Part shown: piece by piece, positions 36,506 to 48,793 of the stretch
Layout of the letters: every line of letters starts with the position of its first letter
How positions within the stretch are numbered: position 1 is the stretch's first letter
Assembly: GCA_004794655.1 (NCBI GenBank)
Contig: SMMW01000597.1
Location: forward strand, 1,022,501-1,086,500
Direction of reading: 5' to 3'
Origin: Marisa cornuarietis
Taxonomy: Eukaryota > Mollusca > Gastropoda > Architaenioglossa > Ampullariidae
Length of the DNA stretch: 64,000 nucleotides
Position numbers and translations under genes: made by a program
The notes under the pieces: generated by a model
Told to the model about the DNA's origin: nothing
The model's input: only the letters and a program-made list of their open reading frames with translations
Database searches by the model: none

Positions 36506-37772
36506 ATACCCTTGTCAGTCTCTCAGTTCCCACTGTCAATTCCTGTAAATATAGAAATCACTGCAACAGAAAAATAGAACACAAACAATGCTCTCGAGCT
36601 TTTTTCAGACACTGTGGCGGTAATTGCGTCGAAGTTCATTTTGCAACAAGGAGACTTTTTAATATTCTGCATAAAGCACATCATCATCATCATGTCGGAC
36701 CTCTTACCCGTGGCGCCGTCTGTCGGAGCTGACAATGGGGGTAGTTGGGGATGGGGATGACTGCGCTTGTGTTTTAGTTCCTGGACGTATAATTGACAAA
36801 GTGCTAGCTAGGTTTGTTTATCGTCTGCTCATGATCTAGAGTTCTTATGCCCCCTTCTATAATTAAGAGTGTTCATAAATTTCAGAAGATAAACGGGCAG
36901 TACGAACAATGTCAGCCATTTCAACCGGGACGACTAACCTGAAGCTTCGTCAAAGAAAGGATTAATTTACGCATAACTTCTTGCAGTGACTAAAAACCCT
37001 GCTGTGATTATTTTGATGTAAATAAAAACACTTTGTTCACAGAGACAACCTCTGGAGACAAAAAAAAAAAAAACTGAAGAGAAGAAAAAAAGGGTTTGGC
37101 AAGATTGTTTGGCTTATCTTGTTTACTAATCTGTTCCTACTGCGATCAATTCTTGTTGTGTGGAGCTGGGAATGTTTAGCTTGACTTATAGCCAGCACTG
37201 ACCAAGGCCCTGGGAGTCGCTGTAGGAGGAAGGGACTAAGTCGTCGAAAGACAGTTAAGCCTCTTGTCTTGGTGTTAGTCATATGAGTTAGCAGGTTCAC
37301 TTTGATCGGACCAGGGTACTTTATCGGTTAAAATTGACCCTGACGCTCGTGTCTGCGCACTTTGTCATATTGAGGAAGCCATGTTTACGGCCGTGACTTT
37401 TGAACTTATATCTTCAGTGTCTACACCAATATTCTCATCGCAGGATCCAACTGAAAACTGTTGACCGTACTGAAAGCCTAGTGTGGAGATAAGATAGGTC
37501 GGATGTTCAAAGTTACAAAGTGACAGCACGAGGGTGAGGCAGAGGTGATTGTTCTGTAGCCGGTGGTAAACCACATTAGCTCAAGGAGACTGACCTTGAG
37601 AGAAGAATAATGTTTTTGTTTAAAAAAAGATTGTTGGTGGGCCAACTGATCTTGACGCCATAGGCGTTCACACGCATGCGCGAAGGTAGTGAGAGAAAGA
37701 GAGATGAAAGAAGCAAAAGTACAAGAACCAACGAAGAAAAGAGAGAGAAAAAAAATCTTAGTCACTTGTGTG

Positions 37773-37962
37773 AGGTGGGAGGGAAGTGGTGTTTTACGCC
37801 GAGCCAGCAGCTAAGGCTACATCAGGGCAAGACAGCCAGGCCTGTAAACAGATGCCACATGCAGAGAAAGAACAGCGAGCCCGAGACGAAAACTAAATTC
37901 AGGACAGCCAACCTTCACTGTAATGGTGACAGGCGCTAACCGATGCGCCACCGGGCATCCCC
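37773..37962 (-). mobile_element. SINE family A, full length, reverse, 12-bp TSD
   Basis: The complement of the family body (tgttttacgccgagccagca ... gcgccaccggg). Perfect direct repeats cacttgtgtgag are at 37761-37772 and 37963-37974. Confidence 0.93.
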
Positions 37963-37999
37963 CACTTGTGTGAGCAGAGCAGCTTTAATTAGAGGTGCT

Positions 38000-39860
38000 A
38001 ATGATTACCCTGTAATTCACACATGTCAATTCCCCCATTTTCCCTCGACTGACAACAAGGCCTACACTGTCTAACAGCCTCGGCCTTCACTCGAAATAGG
38101 GGTGTACCCCGTGTAAGTGGAGGGAGAAAGAGTTGGAGGATATACATCTATAGAGGATTTGTAGGCAGAGGCAAATGGAAGGTAGTAAGCAGCTTTTTTC
38201 TGTATATAAGAAAGATTTACATCAATATAATACTCTATACATACTAAATACATATACGTACATAGTATATATGGCTGTGTATTCTAAACTGTCGCATTTT
38301 TGTCAGAAATGGAGTCTCTAAAACAATATAGCAGATGAAATAATGCCGGCACTAAACACTCAGACACTATAGGCACTGAAGACTTTAACCAGATCATGAT
38401 CTTACACACATAGAGTAGACAAACTGGCTGGTGTTTGGTATAGCGGACTAATAGGACTTTTATTTTATTCTCATTCCCGATAAATCACAAAGTTTTGTAT
38501 AAAATAAATAAGGCTGGTAACTTCGCTGTTTGTGGTGACTTGCAGAATACCACCAAGGGAAATCTAAGGAAAGAAAATCATGAAAGAAATACTCGAATCT
38601 GGTTGATTAAGTAGTTTTAGGGTGATTTTTTTTCAGCCGTGTTGTTGGCACCAGTTTGTGTTTCTAGTTGTAAACGAGAAAAGCATTGACACTAAATTGC
38701 AATGTTCAAGGCGATATAAAGAGTTGGTTTTTTTTTTTTTTTAGAACACTGCCTCAATACACATCCTGTTCTACAGCAGCTTCTGATTCATCAACATACC
38801 CTTAAAAACAGTTTCTCGTTTTTGCTCTACTACCCCACCCCCTCAACACACACACACAGGCGCGCTATCAGCAACAGAATGAAAGCCACGTGATAAAACC
38901 TGGCGATGTAGCGAATAAAGTGTGAGTCGAGATCAGAGTTCACAACACCACCAAGACGTGCTGCTACACTCATCGTACCAGTCGCCGTTCCTTCCGGACT
39001 TGTGACGAAAGGTTTGATGACTTGAGAAATGACAAAGAGGTGAACATGGTTCAGCGTGACAACACTATGCTTGCGGAATGCCCGATGTTTAGCAGTCACA
39101 GTTCTGTGTGCCTCTGTTCTCAGACTGTTGGCAAGGGACACGAAGGTGCATCATAAACTTCAGCCCTGAGCAGATGATGAACAAACAACACTGAGTGCTG
39201 CCAAAAAGCTCGGGGGAAAACTTGCCCAGTAAACAAAGCTGGAAGCTAGGCATGCGCTTTCCTGATAGAATTGAAAACAAAACACTATTAAAATAACCAT
39301 GAGGCTAATATCGACAAGGGTCAGTACCCAGAGAACACGTCAACACAGTCAAAACAACTAAACAACATGGCCTCAAGTGGCGCTCCTTGCAAACAAAGCC
39401 TCTTTATCAGTGCAGTGAAAACCTATTGTCACCCTGTGCGAGGTAAATACAAATTATCTTGACCTTGATTAACGAAGATATACATCTCTATTTACATTTT
39501 CTATATATATATATATATCTATTTGTTTTCCCGAGGAAGAAACTTTGCAATAAACTACCGAGCCCACGCAATAAAAGTTTTGATAAAGGCATGAAAATGA
39601 TTTAAACCATGTCGGCAATAAATGCAGCAGCGCCCTATGCAGGTGCAATCAGTTTGAATGCCACTGAACAACAGGCATGGTAGCCATGTAGGCACATTGC
39701 CAGCCTTTATTTGCTGATGGCGACAGATTTTTTCATCTTCCGAGTTATTGTGCTGCCGAGGTTGCTATGCTGACTTGGCTCCTGTCAGTGAGGTGTGTCA
39801 CAGCTGTGGGTAACATATGTGATTTCCTGGGGTTATCGCTAAATGCAATACTCAATCGTT
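38000..39860. other. Intergenic, nothing recognised
   Basis: Contains a short TA run at 39505-39520 and homopolymers. The open frame at 38830-39141 (-) has a hydrophobic end but no family signature. Confidence 0.4.
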
Positions 39861-39864
39861 CGAT

Positions 39865-39865
<1 letters not shown>

Positions 39866-39919
<54 letters not shown>
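39866..39919. repeat. (TG)n microsatellite
   Basis: About 27 dinucleotide units followed by degenerate TG-rich sequence; a second shorter TG run is at about 40355-40384. Confidence 0.95.
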
Positions 39920-39920
<1 letters not shown>

Positions 39921-41639
39921 CGTGTATATGTGCACATGTGTGCGCGCGTGGGTGTATGTGTGTGTCTGTGCATGAGTCCGTGCAAGCGTGAGTGGTGGCT
40001 GGGATGGGTGTGTGGGTGGTTGCGTGGGTAGTTTTTGTGTGGGAAATATATCACTTGCTAACTAATATAAAAACCAGTATATATCACCGGTTCTTTTCAT
40101 TAATTAATGAGTGTTTATGTCGCTGACCTCTGCCCCGCCCCGTGATAGAGCTCGATTTCTCGGTCATGCGTACTCCCCCTGGTAAGTGATGGAGTAGACA
40201 AATATACGTGCGGGAGGTGTGTTTAAATATAAGTGTACACATGCTTGATGGAGAACAGCGCCTTTGTTTGCCGTTGTAATGGAGAAGAGGAGGACTCGAG
40301 TGTTTATTACTTTGTGGGTCGAATAAGTGCTGGCTGTTGGGGGGGGGGAATACAGGTGTGTGTGTGTGTGTGTGTGTGTGTGAGTGAGTGAAAAGAAAGA
40401 GGTGTGTGTATTGTGTGGGCGAGAGAGAGAGGGGGAGGGAGAGCTTAGTGAACGCCCTTCAGAGTTGTTAAGTATTGTCTCGGCCTCTTATAAAATACTA
40501 AAGTGACAGCCACAACAATCGTCACATCCTGTCTTCTGACTGAAAGGCTTCTCGTGTTAGGGCTAAATGCCCAGCCTCGCTTTGGATGGGTGACGGAACT
40601 GGCCCACCCCTTTCTCTTTTACATTTCTCCCCCCTCTCTCTCTCTCTCTTACTGACCCTTTCCTGTATATTCTTTTCCAACCATCTCTCCATCTCCTTTG
40701 CTGCTTTATTTATCTCTCTTAACTTCGGTATTTACCGGTCTTTCTCCTGTCTTCCTCTCCCCATAGCGCTTGGTCTTTTCCGTTGGTTTCTTTTATCTGT
40801 GGCCACCCCTACTCCACTGCAGTGGGCGACGGTGTCAGAGGACTGGATCCTGCATGTTGAGGTTCCTGATGGGTTGCATCATACCAACACTCCTCTCCTA
40901 GACGTGAAGTTAGTGTGGCCCACTGGTCGTGCCCTGCCAAAGTTTTGCTAGAAGGGCTCATCGTAGGTTAGATCAGAGTAATTCCTTCTACAACCTTGAC
41001 GTGGGTCTGCTGAAAATACTGTTGCAGTGCAACTCGGCGGCATCCCCTTGTTGGGCTCGCCTCTGTTGGTAGGGAGGAAAGAACTAGTTTAATCTATGAA
41101 ACCAAAACCTGTCTAAACTAGGAAAGCGCTTCCCTGACAGCAAAGATAGAGTTTATGACAATCGCCCTGGATTCTCATTGTCTAACACTGGTCAACACTG
41201 AATTATTACTGACTTAAAAAGGTCCTAATCTGTAATATCTTGGTGTGCTGAACACGAAAATGAAAATGAAAAAGTTGTATTGGCTCTCGTTTTGAAGATA
41301 TTTGATATAGTTCATTTTCTTTGCTTCACGGTGTAAATTTATCCAGTAGGACTTTGACAACATCCTAACTAAGCATAGAATGATGTAATATTGCATCACA
41401 TTGTATAATACCATCATGCACACACCATCCAGAGTTTATTGTATCATTTTCTGATGCAGTGCAGTACAAGTGCCGGGCGGCTTCTGAAGTAAGCCGACGT
41501 CAGCAGTGTACTATATAAAGCCACGTCAGAAAGGTTCAGCATTTAAAATATTTCAGACTTCGTGGGATACAGTTTAAGCAACTCTGTTACATAAAACAGA
41601 TTTTCACTGTGGTGCATTATCAACCCCACACAGAGCAAC

Positions 41640-42571
41640 ACAGGAAGAACTAAATGACTTGGTTCGTGATTTGGACTTATCCAAAAACAAGGCAGAATCG
41701 CTCGGTTCAAACAATGGAATCTTCTAGAAGTAGATGTCATAATTACTTCATATCGAAAGCGCGTTCAGCAGTTGGAGCCTTTCTTCAGAAAGGAAGGTAG
41801 TCTGGTATTCTGTTCCGATATTGAGGGCCTCATGAATGTCTTAGAAATCATTCCTGACCTACAAGAATGAAGACTATTTGTAGACTCTTCAAAACTGAGT
41901 ATTAAGACTGTGGTTTTGCACAATGGAAACCGTCTTCCATCTGTTCCAGTAGCACATGATGTCCACATGATAGAGACATACGATAACTTTAAGTATTTAC
42001 TGAATTCCACTGAGTATAACAAGTACAGCTGGTACTTCTGTGGTGATTTGAAGGTAGTTGCCCTTTCAACGGGTCTGCAGCAGGGATATACAAAATACAT
42101 GTGTTTCTAATGTGAGTGGTATAGCCGAGCAAGTCCCTCGGCTCATCGAGGAAACTATTAAAGAGGGAGTTTGTGGGTCCTCAGATTCGAGAGCTCTTCA
42201 AAGATGACTTGCTGCAGGATGATGCGAAGCAAGTATGGAATATTTTTCGCCTAGTGTCTACAAACTTTCTCGGAAATGTTGGGGCAGAAAACTACAAGGA
42301 ACTAGCATAAGACATGCTGATTCAGTATCAGAAACTTGGCTACAATTTCTCTCTAAAGATCCACTTCCTTCCTTCTCATCTGGATTTCTTTCCTGACAAC
42401 TGTGGTATGGTTAGTGATGAACATGGCGAACGTTTTCATAAAGATATCGCAGCAATGGAAAAAAGATACCAGGGAAAATTATCCACTACCATGCTGGCTG
42501 ACTACTGCTGGACACTCCCCAGAGATGCTTTCGAACAGCTGTACAAGAGACAGGCACAGAAACTGTCGTAG
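41640..42571 (+). pseudogene. Decayed recurrent ORF (transposon-associated family)
   Basis: Ordered blocks are YRKRVQQLEPFFRKE, RLFVDSSKLSIKTVVLHNGN, GDLKVVALSTGLQQGYTKY, then an IRELF block and FLGNVGAENYKEL. The last are LKIHFLPSHLDFFPDNCGM, VSDEHGERFHKDIAAMEKRY and LADYCWTLPRD, ending in TAG at 42571. I recognise this as an uncharacterised protein family that recurs in many copies in animal genomes, probably carried by a transposon. At least three in-frame stops and frame shifts (for example after PDLQE at about 41870 and after YMCF at 42108-42110) show it is dead. Confidence 0.6.
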
Positions 42572-43337
42572 TCTATGACTTGATTGTTTACAGGTGTTAA
42601 CCAGAGGTCAGTTACTATCAGCATGCATTTCATGATGTACACAATAATTATTGCAGATTACAATAAATAGAGCCAATTTCGTGTTGAGCACATAAAAATT
42701 AATGAAAAATGACTAATTTTATTTCAGTAATATGACTTTTGTAAAAATTTGTTGACCAGTGTAATAAATTGGGGCCAGATCGGCCCCTCAGCACTCTCGC
42801 CAGTCACAGTCAACAAAGTATTTAGAAACATCTTCCGGAAGAAGGCTGAACGCCTAAACTCTCGTTGCTCCAGCCTAGACAAAATTATCTTGTTTAAGCG
42901 TTGCCCTACCTTAGACAATCCAATCTTATCTTAGCTAAGGGTTGGCGAGCACAAATGCGGTTTGTTCTTATACAGGCCAGGAAACTTGTGTGACTGAGGT
43001 TTGTATCCTCCTTGTCGAACAGCATCCCGCCCCCAGGTGTGGGTGTGGGTAGCCATACAGAAGATGATAGCAGGAATCCCCAGTTAGACATCTGCTTGCT
43101 GTAGACTTCAGTTTTACAGGTCAGCGGGACTGAGCAAATAGTCTGGGCGATGATATCCTGTCCATCCCAATACTCGCGCCACGTTTTGAACTCTGAGAAG
43201 TGTGCGAGACTTTGTCACGCGGCCTTTCTTCTGATAATTATGAGGTGTGCAGTTGTATCTCTTCTCTTTTTGAAATAAAGAAGACTAACTGTTTTCCTTG
43301 TTTAAGTACTTTCCACCATAAGTTTTCATTTTTAATA

Positions 43338-43420
<83 letters not shown>

Positions 43421-43421
43421 A
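43338..43421. repeat. (ATG)n microsatellite
   Basis: About 28 trinucleotide units; the poly-Met frame over it is an artefact. Confidence 0.97.
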
Positions 43422-44833
43422 ATAAAACTAGTGATTTATCTGGCGGTTAATCACACTTACAAAGGAGCATGCTCTCAGTCTTAGCGCAAACCGTCAAACC
43501 TCATTGTCAGATTTAATTTGATTCCAGGCCTGTATTGACTAAAAAATCTTAATTTTAATTTTAATTAAAGTTAATTAAGTTGAAAATTAAAATCTTCACT
43601 ATTATTATTAATGGTGGCTGTTTAAGTGGCCACGAAACGTCTTTCAAATAACAGCTTTTCCTTGTGTATAAACCTCTGTTATCCTTACTTTGTTGGTTTA
43701 TATTAGTTCATATTTATGAGGGGATTAAGGGATCAGCACTTTCACACTCTTTACTTATATAAATTATATATTTCTATAATCAAACGCTTATAAAGTGTTG
43801 TCACTATGACATATCAGTCAAAGAAAAATGTCCAAGGGTAACCAGCTGATAATGAGATAAGTACATACATACTAAACAGTTTTACAAAGCTGAGCAACGG
43901 GTTCAGCGATTTAAATAAATGGAGAAGCTGGTCACTTTAACCACGCGAAAGATTTTCCCAATATTTCAAAAGATTTTTTTTTAAACGAATATTGTAATTC
44001 TCCTGCCAAATACTTATGGTGGCTCTTTTTCGATACACTTCCCTGCAGTTTATTGTGCATTTTATAGACGGCGAGATGCAGTCATATCATCATTAAATTG
44101 GTAGAGCACGACGGAAAATGCAGTCGCCAGAATTTATTTATATATTTATGTCTCGGGTCCAGAGGGTGTCAGCCGTCTCATTGACCAATCGGCAGACGGG
44201 AAATAACAAAACACGACTTGGCAAACACACTGGGTGCATTTTTAACTTGTGAACAATCGTTATACAAACGACACTGCACTCCCCTTGTTCCATTCCTAGT
44301 TTCTGGTTCATCAAGAGAGCAGACGCGGTTTCCATAAAATGTCCAAACAAACAGCGATGAGTTAAATGGTTCACTTTGTCAGTGGTCCTTTTTAATGTGA
44401 TGTCTTTTGTTAGGCTGCTATAAGTCCTCAGTCTGCACGTGCAACGTCTAGCTCAGCAGAATGTAGACGTGAATTTAAGGCTAAGCGATCCCCACCACCA
44501 ACCCACTTCCACAACCTATACAGGTGCGGCACATGTTTCTTATTCTCCGAACAGGGCTAAGGCTGGGCTTTTCGTGCAGCAGAAAGCAAATGTACAAATA
44601 AGGCTAACCCGTGCCTGTGACACACTTCCGCCTCCAACATAGCAAACGGCACACAGCAATCGGGAGAACCACGTGATCAGTCGCTGTAGTTTGAGTGTTG
44701 AGTTTTAAACCTGGTGGGGTTTTTAAAGTTTCTGAAACTCGTGACGATCGTTCCGGTCCACTGAGTCAGCGAGAAACCGTTGACAGGCGTGGCCGAGTTT
44801 CCCACATCCCAGCTCTACACACACCAGCAAACT

Positions 44834-44836
44834 ACG

Positions 44837-44868
<32 letters not shown>

Positions 44869-44925
44869 TGTGTGTGTGTATACGTGTGTACGTATGTTCG
44901 TGTGTGTGTGTGTGTGTACGTATGT

Positions 44926-44974
<49 letters not shown>
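44834..44974. repeat. (GTGC)n then (TG)n microsatellite
   Basis: A GTGC tetranucleotide run at 44835-44868, mixed TG/TACG sequence, then a TG run to 44974. A further TG-rich stretch continues to about 45150. Confidence 0.95.
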
Positions 44975-44979
<5 letters not shown>

Positions 44980-45258
44980 ATGTATACATGTGTCCGTGAA
45001 TGCGAGTGTCTGTGTGTGTGTGTGTGTGTGTGCGTGCATGTGTGTGCATGCGCACGTGTATATGTGTGCGCTAATATACAGAATCATACAAGCTGCGTGT
45101 GTGCATGTGTGTCCGTAAGTCTGCGTCTACACGTGTATATGTGTGCGCTCATGTTTGTGTGAGTGTGTCACTGATCTCTGGAAGGTCATCCAGCCCACAA
45201 TGGTTAGTCGAGACTCATCGGGTTTTTGAGAGCCAGTGTAGGGCCAGGCAAGGCGTGT

Positions 45259-45261
<3 letters not shown>

Positions 45262-45298
<37 letters not shown>
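45262..45298. repeat. (TG)n microsatellite
   Basis: About 18 units. Confidence 0.95.
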
Positions 45299-45299
<1 letters not shown>

Positions 45300-45683
45300 C
45301 TTTGTATACTCCCGAGTTAGCTGAGGAACAGTTGAGGCGGCACTGCTGTCCGCCAAACAATGTCCGCCATAAGAGTATTGTTTTTAGAAGGGATAAGAAC
45401 AGAAACGGCGTAAATATGGGTGCGTGCGTGTTTATACCTCTCCCGTACTTTTATTCCCTTCGTCTCTCTCTCTCTTTCTTTCTCACACACACACAGAGTC
45501 AAGTCTCCCTCAATTAACAGAGCTATCAACTCGGTCAAACCACAAAACCTAAGCCTTTACGAAATTGAAAAGAGAAAGGTTTGATATCGTTTTTGTTTGT
45601 TTGTCTACATCCGCATAATAACAATCGTCAGTCAGTAATTTTTAATAAGCAGGTACAATAGTCAGTGTTGACAAGACTGGCGC

Positions 45684-45720
45684 TGACGTCATGGAGGCAA
45701 GACTTCCGGTGTGGCAAGGT
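45684..45720 (+). promoter_or_regulatory. CRE palindrome, start codon, ETS site and splice donor: candidate promoter/first exon
   Basis: A perfect CRE (TGACGTCA, 45684-45691) overlaps an ATG (45691). It is followed within 12 bp by a full ETS site ACTTCCGGT, then CAAG|gtacgc, a plausible donor after 28 coding bases (MEARLPVWQ). CRE and ETS sites close to the start are typical of housekeeping promoters. No confirmed downstream exon was found. Confidence 0.35.
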
Positions 45721-46099
45721 ACGCTTCGTAGTAAATTCACACGAAACCGGACGTTCACGGTTGGATGGCTGTCTATCCAAAGGTCTCTCCTAAGAGTCGA
45801 ATAGGGTGCGCTGTTTTAATATGAATGGGTTGAGCAAAATACTCCAACTGTAAGTGCATAAATTTTCTCAGTTTTCGAAATGCAGTCGCCATGTGTACAA
45901 AGTAGTATAACCAGCCCAGCCACAAAAGTTCATTATGTTCAATTAACATAAGGTCCCGTTAGTATCCCCTTGACAACGTAGACTAATCCATGTACATTTC
46001 CGACATTTTGAATTTGTATTTTAAATATTGTATCCCACCACACATTTAAGTCCTAATAAAAAAAGGTAAAAGCCATCCCCTAACCTTTTCAGTTCGTTG

Positions 46100-46312
46100 G
46101 GGGGGGGGATTGAGGTGTTAAAGACCCCACTTTTCTTGGGGCCAGCTTTACACGAGGGCAGCGCCCATCTCCTCTCCCAGCCCTCTATGGAGTCAGGTAC
46201 CCATTCCGGCCAGCTGGGTCGACTGGGGGAAGGTTGCTGCTCTCATCGGGAATTGAACCCGCTCTCCGTTCGGACGCCAGCGCTCTAACCACTCGGCCAT
46301 CCGCAGGTTCCC
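46100..46312 (-). mobile_element. Second tRNA-derived SINE type
   Basis: The complement begins with a tRNA-like head: A box tggccgagtggttagag and B box gcgggttcaattcccg, spaced as in tRNA-Ser/Leu. It continues into a non-tRNA body (cagctggccggaatggg ... gctggccccaagaaaag) and a G/C run. It is unrelated to family A. No clear TSD was seen. Confidence 0.75.
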
Positions 46313-46860
46313 AGTCTTAGACTGAAGTCCTCGATAGAAGAACGCGAGACCATCTTCTATTTGCACACGAGAAACAGTGAATTCATTAACATACTCGAGA
46401 TTTAGTGTTTGATACTATATTTACAACAAAATTTTACAGAAAAACAGTTTAAGGGGAAGTAAAGTGTGCGTATTTGTAGCTAAAATTCAATTAATATGGG
46501 CAGAAAAAAACAAATCCTGAGGTAAAATAAAAGGACGTGGTCAGTCTCTCTGGCCAGTGGTAGAACTTGCTGGATAACATGAAATGGGTCAGTAGTAGAT
46601 TAGAAATATAAACTCTCAATGCTGTCGACACGAGAAAAAAAATTCCTCGTGAGGCGACAACCCTATTCACGCTTTGTTAGCGGATAACGAAAAGCTCTTT
46701 CCTCCAGGTGAGAATCCTCTTTTCTCATCATTCTGTACATTACCTTCTCCGACCTCATCCCACATCCTCCCACAGACACAAGCCGGGATGGGGGAACGCG
46801 CGCCCTCATGCGTTAACCGGTAGCAGGTGTACCGTCCGCTGTCAGCTCCTCGCTAACGTC

Positions 46861-46944
46861 TAGCAGTCAGCTTAGCTGTCAGCTGTTCTAGCAATCAGCT
46901 TAGCTGTCAGCTGTTCTAGCAGTCAGCTTATCTGTCAGCTGTTA
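46861..46944. repeat. 28-bp tandem repeat, 3 units
   Basis: The unit tagcagtcagcttagctgtc plus agctgttc occurs three times in tandem with one or two changes per copy. The flanks contain further AGCTGTCAGC-like pieces. Confidence 0.9.
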
Positions 46945-47224
46945 GCTAGCCAGCTCGTCTAGCAGGTTAATAGGAGTTGTGAACAGCGATCGCACAAACA
47001 GTCAGTGCTGCATGTCAACGATTTTCCCGTCTTTGCTCAGCAAGACTGTAGATCAAGAACAGGGCAGAAGACACGTGACCCTGAGGTTACTAATACCTTA
47101 TGGTAATCTTAAACATCAGGAACCAGCTTGCGGTGAAACGCTGGCGTACACGTGAAGAGCAGCGTGGGTCAGAGGGTACTAGTCACGTGTTGGTCCTCTG
47201 TCCTAATTTTCTTTCAAAAAATCG

Positions 47225-47570
47225 TTTTGTAAATCATTGCCTTTTGTCCCCTTTCTCTCCCTCCATCTCACTTCCCTTCTTTTCTGCATTCTCTTTCTCT
47301 CGTCTTTTTCATTCTACACCTCTCTCTCTCTCTCTTTTGTCATCTTCCTCTCTTTTTCCTATATTTTCTGTTCATTTGTTCTGTCTTTCTCTCCCTTCTT
47401 CCTTGTCCATGTCTCTCCTGGTTTCTTCTTTCTTTTTTTATTTTTTCCTTCTCTCTTGTCATTGTTGGCCTCCTTCCCTCTCTCTTCTGTTTTTTTCACC
47501 TTTCCCTCTTTCTCGTCTTTTGTCTTTTTTAACCTGTCTTTTCTTTTATCTCCTGTCCGTTTTGGCCCCC
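47225..47570. repeat. Polypyrimidine tract, about 350 bp
   Basis: The strand is almost wholly C and T with few purines. The 207-aa open frame across it (47100-47723) is Ser/Phe/Leu-rich and a composition artefact. Confidence 0.85.
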
Positions 47571-48105
47571 ACCACACCTTTCTTATTCTATAGAGATCTA
47601 GAAAAAAGAACAAATATCTTCCTTTCTGTCACTGCGGACATAAATTTTCAACCCCTTTCTCTTTTCTCCTCCCATTCCCCCTCACAACCACGTGCACACA
47701 CGTACACATCCCACACACAGTGACTACAACAAGATGCCTCATCAGAAAGTTTCCGTTGAGCGAAGTGTCTGATGAAGCCTGATGTTACATGATTAATTGT
47801 ACTACTCCACGTCACAAATGTCCTGGTAACTCGTTTTTCACATGTCCACTGAATGAAACTAGTACCTGATTATTTACACGGCACTTACTTTACACGCATA
47901 ATTATCGTTTTCTCAATAATACTGATGCTGAAAAATGTCACTTACTAAAGTTCATTTTAATGTGTGTTTACATTATAAGATGTGATCATAGGTTTGATGA
48001 TGTGAGTAGGTGAATCCATTTCAAGCCTCGTACACATGGCTCCTGCAGGTAGGATAAGACTGTACATATTATATTCATGGTGTGTTTGCTACCAGTACAT
48101 GCAGG

Positions 48106-48342
48106 CAGAGGACCAGGAGGAAGAACTTGGAAGAGAAAGATGTGGGACTGCTGTTCAAGTCTGGATGTTACCTGTGTTATGATTATTATTTAGAGAACTC
48201 ACAATTTATGAATGCAGTTGAGAAGAATAAGCTGATTTGGTGTGCTGTGCCATCAATTTTCAACGTTACCAGCCCACCATCACCTGTCACATCAACAAGA
48301 TCACTTTGTTGGTTTCTCTGTATTGTGTGCATTTGCGTTTGA
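48106..48342 (+). pseudogene. THAP-type zinc finger, C-terminal half, degenerate
   Basis: The reading RKNLEEKDVGLLFKSG, LCYDYYLENSQFMNAVEK and KLIWCAVPSIFNV matches the second half of a THAP domain, as in THAP12/P52rIPK-like proteins (usual form: LC-x-x-HFE-x-SQFMN ... AVPTIF). The zinc-ligand His is Tyr and one residue is inserted beside it. The first half with the Cys pair is absent and a stop follows at 48340. Most likely a relic of a THAP gene or THAP-bearing transposon. Confidence 0.5.
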
Positions 48343-48504
48343 TAAGTTTTCATATGCTGTTCAATGAAGTATTGGTAGTATAATATATTACAGAACATTA
48401 TTTTTGTTTTTCTCCTTACGATAAACTTGTCACTCTCTATAGCCTTGTAAAGCGCTTTATCTAAAGACCTACCGTTACTACATGATTTTTTTAAATAAAT
48501 TTCT

Positions 48505-48662
48505 TTTCTGATCTGATCTTTTCTGATTGTTAGTTTTTGTTTGTTTGTTTGTTTGTTTGATATGATCTTTTCTGATTGTTAGGTTTTGTTTGCTTGTTTG
48601 TTTGTTTGTTTGATATGATCTTTTCTGATTGTTAGTTTTTGTTTGTTTGTTTGCTTGTTTGG
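48505..48662. repeat. About 50-bp repeat, 3 units with (TTTG)n
   Basis: Three copies of gatcttttctgattgttag, each followed by a TTTG-rich run, starting at 48515, 48564 and 48617. Confidence 0.85.
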
Positions 48663-48716
48663 CCAAGGTAAATACAGAGTCAATGTGGTGTGTGAACAAT
48701 TTTCGTTGCTAGCTCG

Positions 48717-48719
<3 letters not shown>

Positions 48720-48793
<74 letters not shown>
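48720..48793. repeat. (CA)n(TA)n microsatellite
   Basis: CA run of about 55 bp followed by a TA run. Confidence 0.95.

Noticed and set aside
42774..42790. GGGGCC-AGATC-GGCCCC hairpin
   Set aside because: An isolated short stem without T run, array or neighbouring gene.
47100..47723. 207-aa Ser/Leu/Phe-rich open frame
   Set aside because: Produced by a long pyrimidine tract; no domain and an overlapping open frame in another phase.
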